A DNA stretch of 64,000 bases from Chlamydiae bacterium RIFCSPLOWO2_12_FULL_49_12 (GCA_001796315.1 MGME01000019.1:21798-85797); one strand, 5' to 3'; counted from the stretch's first letter, positions 17,918 through 27,662 are shown. The notes: a model not told the origin generated them from the letters alone. Program-made: numbers and translations.

Positions 17918-18081
17918 TATACACAAGTTGATTCAAGAAGCGGTTTTGGGCCAGCGCGAAAGCCCCGCGGTTGGCCTATCGTAAGTGGGTCAATATTAAA
18001 CTAATATGGACCCACTTACGATAGGCCAACCCCGGGGCTTTGGCGCGGCCCAAAACCGCTTCTTGAGTCAACTTGTGTATA
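17918..18081. repeat. Long near-perfect inverted repeat (about 80-bp arms)
   Basis: The left arm (17918-17998) and right arm (18002-18081) are reverse complements with a 3-nt centre and only a few mismatches plus one 1-nt indel. Landmarks in both arms are TATACACAAGTTGA, AAGCGGTTTTGGGCC, AAAGCCCC and GGCCTATCGTAAGTGGGTC. The transcript could form a hairpin of about 80 bp. The right arm is read as the last 22 codons of the epimerase gene at 18016-19038. It encodes no protein of its own. A MITE-like element is one possibility. Confidence 0.9.
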
Positions 18082-19038
18082 GGAACAGTTGCTTAAGTAC
18101 CACTTCAGAAAGTGGTCGAGTCCCTCGCTAAGAGAGGTCATTGGGTGGAAGGCGAGCTCTTTTTTAGCCTTTGAGATGTCCGCAAAGGTGGTCTCAACCT
18201 CTTCCACTTGTTTAGGAAGAGGGGTGACGAGGGCTTTTTTTCCCAATTTTTTTTCCAATAAGTTAACGAGAGTGGCAACGGATTCGGGCTTTTCGTTTCC
18301 CAGATTAAAGATTTCGAAAGGAGCGTTTAAGTCAACCGCTGCGGCGATGCCCCGGACAATATCGTCAATGTAGGTGAAGTCTCGGCGCATCTGTCCGTTG
18401 TGAAAGAGAGGAATAGGCCGGTTTTCTAAGATGGCCTTTGTAAAGGAGAAATAGGCCATATCGGGGCGGCCCCAGGGCCCGTAGACGGTAAAGAAGCGCA
18501 GGATGCGCAGCGGAATTCCGAAGAGGTGGTGATAGGAGAAGGCCAGCATCTCTCCGGCCTTTTTCGACGCCCCGTAGAGGTTGGAAGGATGGTCTGTGGG
18601 ATCGCTTTCGGAAAAAGGGATCTTGCGGTTGAGGCCGTAGACCGAAGAGGAGGAGGCGAAGATGAGCTCCATGTCCGCTCGGGTTCGGCACGCCTCAAGG
18701 AGATGGACCATGCCGGATAGGTTGGACTGGAGGTAGGCGTCGGGATGGGTGAGCGAGTAGCGCACGCCGGCTTGAGCGGCGAGGTGGACGAGATGGGAAG
18801 GGTTGTACCGGTTGAAAAGGTCAAGCAGGCGCGTTTGGTCGCAGACGTCGCCCTCAAAGACCAAGATCCCTTCCTCTTTAAGGAGAGCGGCTCTCTCGCG
18901 TTTGAGAAGGGGGTCGTAGTAAGAGTTGAAATTGTCAAGGCCGCATACCGCATCGCCGCGCCGCTTTAAATGGCGCGCCAGGTGGAAGCCGACAAAGCCG
19001 GCAATGCCGGTAATGAAGATTCTTTTGTTGCTGTTCAT
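18016..19038 (-). CDS. UDP-glucuronate 4-epimerase (extended SDR family)
   Basis: 340 aa. The enzyme interconverts UDP-glucuronate and UDP-galacturonate. It has FITGIAGFVGFHLARHL (NAD loop), the SDR active site SSSSVYG and YGASKKAGE (Y-x3-K), and RFFTVYGPWGRPDMA with RRDFTYIDDIV, which is typical for this epimerase type. The conserved protein ends around WYLSNC; the last ~22 residues (from YTQVDSRSG to GVGLS) are encoded by the right arm of the long palindrome, so the native stop was probably lost. The start has GAGGGAGGG-ATGAAC supplied by the dispersed repeat at 19033-19160. Confidence 0.92.
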   Translation of the reverse strand: MNSNKRIFITGIAGFVGFHLARHLKRRGDAVCGLDNFNSYYDPLLKRERAALLKEEGILVFEGDVCDQTRLLDLFNRYNPSHLVHLAAQAGVRYSLTHPDAYLQSNLSGMVHLLEACRTRADMELIFASSSSVYGLNRKIPFSESDPTDHPSNLYGASKKAGEMLAFSYHHLFGIPLRILRFFTVYGPWGRPDMAYFSFTKAILENRPIPLFHNGQMRRDFTYIDDIVRGIAAAVDLNAPFEIFNLGNEKPESVATLVNLLEKKLGKKALVTPLPKQVEEVETTFADISKAKKELAFHPMTSLSEGLDHFLKWYLSNCSYTQVDSRSGFGPRQSPGVGLS

Positions 19039-19160
19039 CCCTCCCTCGTTGGGAAACCCGGCCCTTAAGGGCCGGGTATTTTCAAAAGACGGGTGGGGCC
19101 CAGTTCGAAACTCGGCCCAAAACCGAAAAAAAGTCTCGAGCCCTAAGGCCCGAGTGCATC
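19033..19160 (-). repeat. Dispersed palindromic repeat, copy 2 (full length)
   Basis: It contains the perfect palindrome CCCGGCCCTTAAGGGCCGGG, a hairpin GGCCCAGTT...AACTCGGCC, and CTCGAGCCCTAAGGCCCGAG. On the minus strand it ends with AACGAGGGAGGGATGAAC, i.e. the Shine-Dalgarno and start codon of the epimerase gene. A short direct repeat CCTTCAGGCT follows near 19183-19200. Confidence 0.8.
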
Positions 19161-19246
19161 CACTCTCCTGCGGAATCCCGAGCCTTCAGGCTCCTTCAGG
19201 CTCCGGTTCACGCAAAAGGCGATATTATATATGATGGTAAGTTCGG

Positions 19247-19867
19247 ATGAAACTTTTTTTGGCGGTCATCTGGCTTTTGCTCTCTTGCGGCTGTCACACC
19301 TCCGGCTATGAGACGGAGGGTGTGCTCGGCGTTGATGAGTTTATCTTAGATTCCTACACCCTTCAGGAAGAGAGCTTTCCCAAAGGAACGCGCGCTTATG
19401 TGATGGTGGAAGGAGAGGTCTTCCGGGAGGGGAGCATCGAGATGGAGGGGCGCTATCTTGCCCTAAGAGAAGTGCTCGCCCGGGCTGGGGGAGTGAGAAA
19501 TGCGGGAGATCGCAGCGGGATTTACATTTTTCGGGGGAGCTGCAGCCAGCCCCGGATCTATCGCGTGAGCTGGGAGCACCTCCTAATGCTGCCTGACAGT
19601 TCTCTTCTCACTGCTCCGGGAGATATCGTTTTTGTGGAGAAAAAGCCGCTCTACCAATGGAAGGAGTGTTTTAAGGATGAAAAAAAGAGTGTTGGTGACA
19701 GGCGGCGGGGGATTTTTGGGCTCCCATCTCTGCGAAAAGCTTCTCGAAAAAGGCAAAGAGGTGATCTGCCTCGACAATTTCCTGACCGGACGCTGGCAAA
19801 ACATTGCAGATATGTTAAACCATCCTCGCTTCATCTTAAAGACGTGCGATGTGTGCGAGCCCTTTGA
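19247..19867 (+). CDS. SLBB-domain lipoprotein (polysaccharide-export type), 3' end out-of-frame with uxs
   Basis: 206 aa as read. It starts [20 protein letters not shown], a lipoprotein signal with a plausible lipidated Cys. Residues about 45-125 form an SLBB-like domain: [18 protein letters not shown], then [11 protein letters not shown] and [11 protein letters not shown]. Such domains occur in Wza-like outer-membrane exporters and suggest periplasmic glycan binding. The last 63 codons overlap the start of the UDP-xylose synthase gene in another frame and are basic and low in likely structure, so a stop near 19680 was probably lost by a point mutation or frameshift. The neighbouring nucleotide-sugar genes fit a glycan role. 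Confidence 0.75.
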   Translation: MKLFLAVIWLLLSCGCHTSGYETEGVLGVDEFILDSYTLQEESFPKGTRAYVMVEGEVFREGSIEMEGRYLALREVLARAGGVRNAGDRSGIYIFRGSCSQPRIYRVSWEHLLMLPDSSLLTAPGDIVFVEKKPLYQWKECFKDEKKSVGDRRRGIFGLPSLRKASRKRQRGDLPRQFPDRTLAKHCRYVKPSSLHLKDVRCVRAL

Positions 19868-20606
19868 GGCGGATGTCGATGAGATCTATAATCTCGCCTG
19901 CCCTGCCTCTCCCGTTCATTATCAGAAAGATCCCGTGCGCACGGTGCGCACGAATGTGCTCGGCGCCCTTGAAATGCTCGAGCTTGCCAAACGAAAGGGC
20001 GCCAAGATCCTTCAGGCGTCGACGAGCGAAGTGTACGGAGACCCGAAGGAGCATCCCCAAAAGGAGAGCTACGTCGGCCATGTCAATCCTATCGGCCTGC
20101 GCTCCTGCTATGACGAGGGAAAGAGATGCGCAGAGACGCTCTTTTTTGATTACCACCGCCAGTATGGCGTGAAGATCAAAGTGGCGCGCATCTTCAACAC
20201 CTATGGGCCGCGCATGGATCGAGACGACGGCAGGGTCGTTTCGAACTTGATCCTGCAAGCCTTAAGAAATGAACCCCTGACGATCTATGGCGAAGGGAGT
20301 CAGACGCGCTCTTTTTGCTATGTGGACGATCTCGTAGAGAGCCTCATCCTCTTCATGGAGACTGACGACGCTCTCCTTGGGCCCTTAAACCTCGGCAATC
20401 CCGATGAGTTCACCATTCTCGAGCTCGCCGAGCTGATTTTAGAATTTACGGGATCGTCTTCGAAGCTTCTCTTTTCACCCCTTCCCAGCGATGATCCCAA
20501 GAAACGGCGTCCCGATATTACTTTGGCCCAAGAACTTTTGAGTTGGGAACCAAAGGTCTCGCTTCGAGAGGGACTTAAGGCGACACTTGCCTATTTCCGG
20601 ACTTGA
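19677..20606 (+). CDS. uxs: UDP-glucuronate decarboxylase (UDP-xylose synthase)
   Basis: 309 aa. It starts [20 protein letters not shown] with the NAD-binding GGxGFLG loop. The motif [18 protein letters not shown] is characteristic of UDP-xylose synthases, and the SDR pair is [10 protein letters not shown] and YDEGKRCAE (Y-x3-K), with [10 protein letters not shown] and SFCYVDDLV. It turns UDP-glucuronate into UDP-xylose. The ATG follows AAGGAG and AAGG. Its 3' end overlaps that of the convergent PBP2 gene by 32 bp. With the 4-epimerase at 18016 it implies UDP-glucuronate as a branch point; no UDP-glucose dehydrogenase is in the window. Confidence 0.94.
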   Translation: MKKRVLVTGGGGFLGSHLCEKLLEKGKEVICLDNFLTGRWQNIADMLNHPRFILKTCDVCEPFEADVDEIYNLACPASPVHYQKDPVRTVRTNVLGALEMLELAKRKGAKILQASTSEVYGDPKEHPQKESYVGHVNPIGLRSCYDEGKRCAETLFFDYHRQYGVKIKVARIFNTYGPRMDRDDGRVVSNLILQALRNEPLTIYGEGSQTRSFCYVDDLVESLILFMETDDALLGPLNLGNPDEFTILELAELILEFTGSSSKLLFSPLPSDDPKKRRPDITLAQELLSWEPKVSLREGLKATLAYFRT

Positions 20607-23600
20607 TCTCTCTCCACTTTTTGACGATCTGAGCGGCAAGCGGCGCCGCATTCCGTCCCGTCTCTCCATGCTGAAGGTAGACGACGACGACAAGTTCGGG
20701 ATGATCCCAAGGCCCCTCTTCCGAGACGTGGCGCGGGTAGGCAATCGCAGCGAACCAGGTGTGGTTTTTGAGAGAGGCTTTCGTTTCGGCGTCCAGAGTG
20801 GGCTTGTAGTAAAATTCGGCTGTTCCCGTCTTTCCGGTGAGATAGGGAGAGATCTCTCCATACGTCTGGACGGCTTCGCGTAAAGGATGGGTGGAGCGGA
20901 TGAGGGAGTAGCGCGCCGTTCCTCGGGAGCCGCTTACAACGCGCTGCATTCCTTGAAAGAGAAGCTGCCGGACCTCTTCTGGAAGAAAGAGCGTGCGCCG
21001 TATCTCGGGAGTTTGGATGCGGAGAAACGGAAAGTCTTTAGCCTTGAGAGCTTCCGTAAAGAGGGGAAAGGAGAGGCCCACTAGGGAGAGAGGATCTTTA
21101 AAGGGGTAATCCGGGAGATGAAAGAGAGAGGGTTTAACGCCTGAAGGTTCGACGCTGGCAAGGAGGTTGACGATACGGGGTTTTAAGACATCTCCTCCAT
21201 TTGCCAGCGCAGAGAGCATCATTGCTGTTTGTAGAGGCGTGACAACGAGGGTATGCTGGCCGATGGCGGCGGAATAGAGCCCGGTTCGGTTCTCCTGAAG
21301 GTCGTCTGGAAGATTTCCTTTAATCTCGCCGGGAAGATCGATCCCGGTCCGTTCTCCATGTCCAAAGAGAGAGGCGGCTTGCGAGAGGTCTGACGGATGC
21401 TTCAGGTGGTCTGACGCCAAAAGAGAAAAATAGAGGTTGCTCGACTGCTCTAAGGCTCTGGGAAGATCGATCTTTCCGATGTTGGCGTGTCCCCTGGGAA
21501 GGAGGCCTCCTTTGTAAAGACGTCTGATAGGTTCGTTGTCTAGAGTATATCCCATGATGCGAGAGGGGCTGTTTTTTGAAGGCGCCCACTGGATGCTATC
21601 GATCAGGGTGAGGGGATTTATCTCTTCGAAAGAGATGCTCTCTCTCTGTTTTTGACAAAGTGCCGCATATCCTGTCACGAGTTTAAAGACAGATCCGGCA
21701 GGGGTGGATTGGCGGAAGGCGTAGGAGCGGCCGTATCCATACCCCGTTTTCGGATAGAAGGCGCGGGCGAGGTCTTTTGTCGTTTGAACGCCCCCATGAT
21801 GATGCAGGCGCGGATAGCGGCCCCAGAGGGGATCAAAGAGCTCTTCAAAGGAGCGGAGCCCCCGTAAAAAGGAGCTGCGTAAAGAAGGGGAGAGGCCAAG
21901 GAGCTCTTCTGCAAGAGGGCGCCACAGCTCTTCTTTTATTTTTGCGTGCGCTCTTTCAAGGACGGCGGCATAGCCGGAGTTTACAGGATGGGAGAGCGCG
22001 TCATTTGCCCTCTCAAATCCCGTAAACTCCGGATAGGGTTTTGGGCCGTCCAAAGAAGAAGAGTCGGGAAGGAGGAATGCTAAGAGAAAGGCGTTGGCGT
22101 CCCTTTTCCAAAACTGAAGGAACTGCTCCTGTTCCTCTTTGATCAGATACTCCATATAGGGCCTCGGGGCCCTTTTTCTCTCTTTTTCTTCCTTGCGCCT
22201 TTCTTTGAGAAAGGAGGCAAAATGGACGGAGCGCCACTTTTTAAAAGTTGTTTCATGAAAGAGGGGGCGGAGCTCTTCTCGAAGAAGCGTTTTGATCTCT
22301 TTTGCTCTTTGGCAGAAGCTGCGGTAGGCAAAAAGAGAGAGTGAGCCGGCCTCTTCGAGCAGATCTAAAGAAAAATCCTCTCTATTTGCGATTAGTTTGC
22401 ACAGATCCAAGAGCAGCAGGCGATCTTTGTTGCAAGAGATGGAAAAGAGGCGGCTGTCGACGAGTGCGAGAAGCGAGGCGGGGAGATTCCCCTCCCTTTC
22501 TTTCGGGGCGGCATGAGGAGGATAGAGGCTCTCCATGAGCTCGCGCATCTCCTTTTGTCCGGAGAGCTTGAGCAAGGCCTCCGCTGCCAGCTGCAGCTTC
22601 ACGGCGCCCTCCAGCGTGTCGATCTGCAAGAGGGCCTGAAAAACGGAGGAGGCCGGGGCGAGAACTCTTGCAAGATAGCCCTCCCAGGAAAGGAACGTCT
22701 CTTCGGTGAGAAAGACTCTTTTTTTTGCATCGAAGAGCTCTCTTGATAGAGGAAGGGCGCCATCCCAGATTTGAGCAATCAAGGAGCCGTTTTCCAGCCA
22801 TCGGGAAACCCGGCCGTTCTTTTGGATGAAATCATTGGGATCCAGCCGCGGATGGGATGCCAGAGCGAGAACTTCCCCCGTGCGCGGATCCATGGCAACG
22901 ATGGCTCCCCCTCGGATCCAGGGAGAGTGTAAGCCGCCCGCCTCTTTTTTGCTCTCTTCGCATTCATAAGTTGCCAAAAGTTGTTCGGCGAAGGCCTGAA
23001 GCTCTATGGAGAGGGAGAGAACGGCCAGGCGGCCCGGAACGGGAGGGCGGGCGCCGGGAATCCGGCGCAAGAAATTTCCTTGCGTGTCGATTTCAAAGAC
23101 TCTTTTGCCGCACTTGCCCCGGAGCGCTTCATCCAACTCTTTTTCAATTCCGCCTTTTCCGACGAGGTCGTTGATCGTGTAGGATTTGTTTTGAAGCTCG
23201 TTTAGCCTCTCATTAACCTCAAGAGGGGTCTTAAATCCCTTGGGGAGGAGAGTCGGTTCGCCCGCTTCGCGCTCTTTGACGTAGGCCTTGAGCGTGTTGA
23301 GCTCATTGGCAATCTTGACATACTCCCTGTCGCTGATGGCTCCCAGATACCCTAAAGTATCGGCTCCCGCCTTCCCCCAGGGGTAATAGCGTTTAGAGGT
23401 GCGCAAGGCTGCAATGCCGAGCCATTTCCTCTCGAGCATTTTAAGGCGGTAATACTCCCCTTCCGAAAGATCGTCCTTGATGATGAAAGGGGTATGGGGA
23501 AAGAGAGAAGCCTTGGCATGGATGGTATCCTCGATCTCCGTCGGGTCAAGCGAGAGCTCTTTTGCGAGCATCTCCGAGAGCTCCTGGATATAGGAGAGGC

Positions 23601-23919
23601 GGCGCAATGTTTTCACCTTTTTTTTTCCTTCCCAACGCCAGACTGCTCGCGGGATTTGCAGGATGGAGGCATAAGAGACGGCCGCCTGATAGCGGATTTT
23701 ATTGATTGCCAAAGGAACATTGAAGCGGTCCCGGATGGTAGCTCTCTCGACAGGTTCAATCACCGTGCGCCGTTTGGGAAGGAGGGACTCTTCGGAGAAC
23801 TTCTCTTTCTGAATGACCGTGAGATACCAGACGCGAATCAAGATGAGAAGAAGCCCCAGGAAAAAGAGGTTCAAAATATGATTTGCACGCAAAGGGAGTT
23901 TATGGTCGTATCTCATCAC
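20575..23919 (-). CDS. mrdA: Penicillin-binding protein 2 (very large chlamydial type)
   Basis: 1114 aa, much longer than E. coli PBP2 (633) but like the ~1080-aa chlamydial PBP2 (CT682). It has one N-terminal membrane helix (residues 15-35, [19 protein letters not shown]), a dimerisation domain, and then an insertion of several hundred residues with many Leu, Glu and Arg (about 370-690). The transpeptidase motifs are [11 protein letters not shown] (S-x-x-K), SSN in [10 protein letters not shown] and KTGTAEF. It cross-links peptidoglycan, which in chlamydiae acts at division. rpsB-tsf-frr lie on the other side, as in Chlamydiaceae, but without ompA in between. Confidence 0.95.
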   Translation of the reverse strand: MMRYDHKLPLRANHILNLFFLGLLLILIRVWYLTVIQKEKFSEESLLPKRRTVIEPVERATIRDRFNVPLAINKIRYQAAVSYASILQIPRAVWRWEGKKKVKTLRRLSYIQELSEMLAKELSLDPTEIEDTIHAKASLFPHTPFIIKDDLSEGEYYRLKMLERKWLGIAALRTSKRYYPWGKAGADTLGYLGAISDREYVKIANELNTLKAYVKEREAGEPTLLPKGFKTPLEVNERLNELQNKSYTINDLVGKGGIEKELDEALRGKCGKRVFEIDTQGNFLRRIPGARPPVPGRLAVLSLSIELQAFAEQLLATYECEESKKEAGGLHSPWIRGGAIVAMDPRTGEVLALASHPRLDPNDFIQKNGRVSRWLENGSLIAQIWDGALPLSRELFDAKKRVFLTEETFLSWEGYLARVLAPASSVFQALLQIDTLEGAVKLQLAAEALLKLSGQKEMRELMESLYPPHAAPKEREGNLPASLLALVDSRLFSISCNKDRLLLLDLCKLIANREDFSLDLLEEAGSLSLFAYRSFCQRAKEIKTLLREELRPLFHETTFKKWRSVHFASFLKERRKEEKERKRAPRPYMEYLIKEEQEQFLQFWKRDANAFLLAFLLPDSSSLDGPKPYPEFTGFERANDALSHPVNSGYAAVLERAHAKIKEELWRPLAEELLGLSPSLRSSFLRGLRSFEELFDPLWGRYPRLHHHGGVQTTKDLARAFYPKTGYGYGRSYAFRQSTPAGSVFKLVTGYAALCQKQRESISFEEINPLTLIDSIQWAPSKNSPSRIMGYTLDNEPIRRLYKGGLLPRGHANIGKIDLPRALEQSSNLYFSLLASDHLKHPSDLSQAASLFGHGERTGIDLPGEIKGNLPDDLQENRTGLYSAAIGQHTLVVTPLQTAMMLSALANGGDVLKPRIVNLLASVEPSGVKPSLFHLPDYPFKDPLSLVGLSFPLFTEALKAKDFPFLRIQTPEIRRTLFLPEEVRQLLFQGMQRVVSGSRGTARYSLIRSTHPLREAVQTYGEISPYLTGKTGTAEFYYKPTLDAETKASLKNHTWFAAIAYPRHVSEEGPWDHPELVVVVYLQHGETGRNAAPLAAQIVKKWREIKSGNRQVSP

Positions 23920-23983
23920 CCCTACAAGTTAGAATTTTTACTAGAAAAAAAGGAAGCATCTCCTTTAACATTCATTCCTATTT

Positions 23984-24054
23984 GCGCCTGTAGTTCAATG
24001 GTAGAACAGTAGCCTTCCAAGCTACGAGTGTCAGTTCGATTCTGATCAGGCGCT
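23984..24054 (+). tRNA. tRNA-Gly (UCC)
   Basis: 71 nt cloverleaf. The acceptor stem is GCGCCTG/CAGGCGC, the anticodon stem GTAGC/GCTAC with loop CTTCCAA (anticodon TCC), and the T arm is GTCAGTTCGATTCTGAT. No CCA is encoded. It lies between divergent mrdA and rpsB. Confidence 0.95.
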
Positions 24055-24250
24055 TAGGCCGGCCTCCGGCGAACCCGCGCCTAACTTTTTTTTTAGCTCG
24101 AAGGCCTTGAGATATTTGTTCTCGAGAGCAAATAGACGAGGCAGGCGGGTTCAAAAAGGCGCAAAGTCGGGAAAAGGCCGGTGTATCAAATTTTAACCAA
24201 GACTGAAATCCTGCTTAGGCAGGATGCCGTCGTCAATGGAGGGACAAGGC
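24055..24250 (+). promoter_or_regulatory. rpsB leader region with hairpin
   Basis: A 7-bp hairpin ATCCTGC-TTAG-GCAGGAT (24208-24225) sits just before rpsB and could be a leader element for S2 autoregulation; this is inference. The stretch 24055-24170 holds an imperfect inverted repeat (CCGGCC and GAACCCGC with their complements). I see no clear promoter. Confidence 0.35.
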
Positions 24251-25066
24251 TTGGAAGAGAAAGAAAATATCTCAATTACGATTAAAGAACTTCTCGAAAG
24301 CGGCGCTCATTTTGGGCACCAGAAGCAACGCTGGAATCCAAAAATGAAGCGCTTTATTTTCGAAGAGCGCAATGGGATTTGCATTATTGATCTGGCAAAG
24401 ACCATGCAGCAGATCCGAAACGCGGTCTCTGTGGTGAAGGAGGTGGCCGCAAGAAAAAAAACGATTCTCTTTGTCGGGACGAAGAAGCAGGCTAAGGATG
24501 CGATCAAAGAGTGCGCCGAAAGTTGCGGAGAATTCTATGTTTCCGAACGTTGGCTCGGCGGCACATTGACGAACCTTACGACCATTCGGCAATCGGTCAA
24601 GACGTTGGAGCGGATTGAAAAGAGGATCAGCGCCGGCGGCGAAGGGCTGACCAAGAAAGAGATATCGCGGCTCAGTAAAGAGCAGGTCAAGCTCGATCGC
24701 AATCTCTCGGGGATCCGCGCGATGCGTAAACCTCCCGCTCTGGTGATCGTCGTCGATCCCGGACAGGAGCACATTGCCGTTGCCGAAGCGAATAAGCTGG
24801 GCATTCCCGTCCTTGCCTTAGTTGACACCAACTGCGATCCCGATCCCATCGACCACATCATTGCCTGCAATGACGATTCTTTAAAGAGCATCAAGATGAT
24901 CCTTCAGGAGCTGGCCACTGCAATCATCGAGAAGAAAAAAGAGCTTAATATCTCCTTCCTCAAAGGGGAAGAAGAGGCGATGCAACCCGAAGTGGAACTC
25001 GCTGAAGAGGTGGAAGCGGAAGAAAAGGGCTTGGAGCCGGTGAAAAGCGAGGGGGAACCGCTATGA
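24251..25066 (+). CDS. rpsB: 30S ribosomal protein S2
   Basis: 271 aa from the TTG at 24251. The core is KELLESGAHFGHQKQRWNPK near the N-terminus, FVGTKKQAKDAI, RWLGGTLTNLTTI and DPGQEHIAVAEANKLGIPVL, all standard S2. I favour the TTG at 24251 because GGAGGG lies 7 nt before it and because chlamydial S2 starts about 9-12 residues before KELLESGAHFG. ATGs at 24224 and 24236 are in frame but have weaker ribosome-binding sites. The C-terminal 40 residues are acidic (EEVEAEEKGLEP). tsf begins inside the stop codon (ATGA). Confidence 0.95.
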   Translation: MEEKENISITIKELLESGAHFGHQKQRWNPKMKRFIFEERNGICIIDLAKTMQQIRNAVSVVKEVAARKKTILFVGTKKQAKDAIKECAESCGEFYVSERWLGGTLTNLTTIRQSVKTLERIEKRISAGGEGLTKKEISRLSKEQVKLDRNLSGIRAMRKPPALVIVVDPGQEHIAVAEANKLGIPVLALVDTNCDPDPIDHIIACNDDSLKSIKMILQELATAIIEKKKELNISFLKGEEEAMQPEVELAEEVEAEEKGLEPVKSEGEPL

Positions 25067-25902
25067 AAGTGACGCCGAAACTGGTCCAGGAGCTTCGCGA
25101 GCGCACGGGAGTGGGGATGTCCAAATGCAAGGAGGCCCTTGACTTGGCAGACGGCGATCTGGAAAAAGCCATTGAGATCCTGAGAAAAAAGGGGATGGCC
25201 GCTGCCGTTAAAAAAGAGGGAAGAGAGGCTAAAGAGGGACTCATCGGAGTGGGAGAGAGCGACCGCGCAGTGGCCCTTGTGGAGGTCAGCGCAGAGACCG
25301 ATTTCGCCATTCAAAATGAGAAGTTCAAACGCTTTTTAAACGACGTAGCGCTTGAAGCTGCTCTGTGTCAAGAGGCTGACCTTGCAGCCTTTTTGAAGAA
25401 AACGTACAGCAAAGATGCCTCCCTGACAATCGATGCATTCCGAGCTCTTGCCGTCCAAAGTATTGGAGAGAACATTCAAATCAGAAGGCTGATTCTTTTT
25501 ACAAAAAATCCGGAGATCTCTCTTGGCGTCTATTCTCACATGAGAGGCAAGATCGTCTCCGTTGTCGAGCTCTCGGGAGGATCAGGGAGCGAAGAGTTGG
25601 CGCGCTCCATTGCCATGCACATCGCTGCAGAGAGCCCTGACTATCTGCGTCCTGAAGATGTGCCGTCCTCCCTGCGCGAGAAAGAGGAGGAGATTGCCCG
25701 CAGTCAAATCAAAAACAAACCGGAAAATATTGTCTTAAAGATCGTTGACGGAAAGCTGAAGGCATTTTACGATCAGGTCTGCCTGCTTAATCAAAAGTAC
25801 ATCAAGGATCCGACTCTCACTATTGAACAGCTTGTTGCCGCCGAAGCCAAAAGAGCGGGCAAGCCTTTAGCGATTCGCAGGTTTATTCGCTGGCAAGTCT
25901 AA
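25063..25902 (+). CDS. tsf: Elongation factor Ts
   Basis: 279 aa, usual length. The N-terminal UBA-like domain is VQELRERTGVGMSKCKEALD and the EF-Tu-contacting core has SAETDFAIQNEKFKRF in place of the consensus TDFVARN. It recycles EF-Tu-GDP. The start overlaps the rpsB stop by 4 bp. frr follows after 15 bp. In Chlamydiaceae pyrH sits between tsf and frr; it is absent here. Confidence 0.96.
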   Translation: MKVTPKLVQELRERTGVGMSKCKEALDLADGDLEKAIEILRKKGMAAAVKKEGREAKEGLIGVGESDRAVALVEVSAETDFAIQNEKFKRFLNDVALEAALCQEADLAAFLKKTYSKDASLTIDAFRALAVQSIGENIQIRRLILFTKNPEISLGVYSHMRGKIVSVVELSGGSGSEELARSIAMHIAAESPDYLRPEDVPSSLREKEEEIARSQIKNKPENIVLKIVDGKLKAFYDQVCLLNQKYIKDPTLTIEQLVAAEAKRAGKPLAIRRFIRWQV

Positions 25903-25917
25903 GAGAGGAGAAAGAGC

Positions 25918-26469
25918 ATGAGTATGGAAGCAGAGACCAAAAGCCGGATGCAAGCTGCCCTCGAGCACTTTAAGCGCGAGCTGTCCAATTTGCGCACGGG
26001 ACGCGCGAACCCTCATATCCTAGATGGCGTCATGGTGGAGGCGTATGGGACGCAGATGCGCCTGCGCGATCTTGCCAATGTCACCACCCCTGAGCCTCGC
26101 CAGATCTTGATTACGCCCTATGACGGACAGGTGGCCGGAGCCATTTCCAAAGGCATCGAGAAGGCAAATCTCAACCTCCAGCCCCGTCTGGAGGGAAATA
26201 TCGTGCGCATCCTCATCCCTCCCTTAGATGAGGCGGCCCGTAAAGAGATCGTCAAACAGGGAAAGAAGAAGGCAGAAGACGCCAAAGTCGCTCTGCGCGA
26301 GATCCGGCGCCGGCAGAATGAGAGCGTACGCAAGCAAAAAGCCGACGGGGAGATCACCGAAGACATCCAAAAGAAAACCGAAAAGCAGATCCAGGAGCTC
26401 ACTGACACGTTTTGCAAAGAGATCGATACTCTCTTTGACATCAAAGAAAAAGAGATCATGACCGTTTAG
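25918..26469 (+). CDS. frr: Ribosome recycling factor
   Basis: 183 aa, standard length (about 185). It carries the family stretches LRTGRANPHILDGVMVEAYG, TPEPRQILITPYD and IPPLDEAARKEIVKQGKKKAED. It splits post-termination ribosomes together with EF-G. The ATG at 25918 follows GAGAGGAGAAAGAG. prs starts 11 bp downstream, so rpsB-tsf-frr-prs looks like one transcription unit. Confidence 0.97.
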   Translation: MSMEAETKSRMQAALEHFKRELSNLRTGRANPHILDGVMVEAYGTQMRLRDLANVTTPEPRQILITPYDGQVAGAISKGIEKANLNLQPRLEGNIVRILIPPLDEAARKEIVKQGKKKAEDAKVALREIRRRQNESVRKQKADGEITEDIQKKTEKQIQELTDTFCKEIDTLFDIKEKEIMTV

Positions 26470-26480
26470 TTGGAGAGAAG

Positions 26481-27569
26481 ATGCGCGCCCTAACAAAAAT
26501 CCAGATGAGATGGCCACTTTTTATTTTGCTTTTTCTTCTTCCCCTTGCAGGAAGGGCTTTTTCATGTTGCGCCTTGGATGACTCCAGCCCCTCTTTTTTT
26601 CTTTTTAGCGGCAGTTCCAATCCCGAGCTTGCCTCTGCCATTGCCAAAGAGCTGAATATGCCCTTGGGGCGGGCGGTCATCGGAAGATTTAACGATGGCG
26701 AGATCAATATTCAGATCCAAGAAAATGTGCGCAACAAGGAAGTCTTTGTCATCCAATCCACCTGTCGCAGCAAGGATGCATCGGTCAACGACAGTCTGAT
26801 GGAGCTTTTTTTTCTCGTCCGAACCTTAAAACGCGCCTCTGCCAAAACAGTCACGGCGGTCATCCCTTACTACGGCTATGCCAGACAGGATCGCAAAGTG
26901 ATTCCGCGCGTTCCCATCTCCGCATCTGACGTCGCCATGATGCTGGAGGACGCCGGAGTGGATCGCGTCATTGCTGTCGATCTTCACTGCGGGCAGATTC
27001 AGGGCTTTTTTCACCATGCTCCCGTGGACAATCTCTATGCGTCCCTTATTTTTGTTCCTTATTTTGCTAAAAAAGAGCTCAAGAATCCCGTGATTCTTTC
27101 TCCCGACGCCGGCGGGGTTGCACGCGCTAAAGAGTTTCGGGATAAGCTGGCAAAAAAAGGCGTGCAGACAGGCTTTGGAGTGATCATCAAGCAGAGAGAG
27201 TCTGTCGGGAGAGTGAGCCAGATGGATCTTGTCGGAGATGTTGCAGGATCGGATGTGATCATTGTCGATGATCTCTGTGATACCGGAGGCACCCTTGTCC
27301 GCGCAGCCGAGGAACTCAAGGCTTTTGGAGCCGAGCGTATCTACGCCTGCATCACCCATCCCGTCTTCTCTCGCCCTGCCTTGGAAAGATTGGGAAATTC
27401 CTGTTTCACCGAGGTAGTGGTAACAGATTCCATTCCCCACTCCGAGGAAAAACTGCCTCCCAATGTCATAAAGCTCTCTGTGGCCCCTCTGCTTGCCGAG
27501 GTGATTTCCTGTCTCTACCACGGCTGCTCGGTCGCTGCCGTTTTTGAGCAGAATGCGCTCTCTCATTAG
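26481..27569 (+). CDS. prs: Ribose-phosphate pyrophosphokinase with N-terminal signal-like extension
   Basis: 362 aa; usual PRPP synthetases have about 315. The enzyme core starts at residue 40 (FFLFSGSSNPELASAI) and has FNDGEINIQIQENVR, YYGYARQDRK, DLHCGQIQGFF, the flexible loop KQRESVGR and the PRPP loop VIIVDDLCDTGGTLV. In front is a basic n-region (MRALTKIQMRW), a hydrophobic core (PLFILLFLLPLAG) and a polar segment with two Cys (AFSCC): a textbook export signal. The frame is open with ATG after GGAGAG. A cytosolic protein could start at a TTG near 26573, but its Shine-Dalgarno is too far away. Cytosolic PRPP synthesis is the known role. Confidence 0.9.
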   Translation: MRALTKIQMRWPLFILLFLLPLAGRAFSCCALDDSSPSFFLFSGSSNPELASAIAKELNMPLGRAVIGRFNDGEINIQIQENVRNKEVFVIQSTCRSKDASVNDSLMELFFLVRTLKRASAKTVTAVIPYYGYARQDRKVIPRVPISASDVAMMLEDAGVDRVIAVDLHCGQIQGFFHHAPVDNLYASLIFVPYFAKKELKNPVILSPDAGGVARAKEFRDKLAKKGVQTGFGVIIKQRESVGRVSQMDLVGDVAGSDVIIVDDLCDTGGTLVRAAEELKAFGAERIYACITHPVFSRPALERLGNSCFTEVVVTDSIPHSEEKLPPNVIKLSVAPLLAEVISCLYHGCSVAAVFEQNALSH

Positions 27570-27662
27570 TCCGACTTGTTTCCCTATCTATCGGATTCCA
27601 TTGCCCGAAAAGGAGGCGCTGATTACAATAGAACTCCTTTAGTAGAGCGAGGAAAGAGTAAC

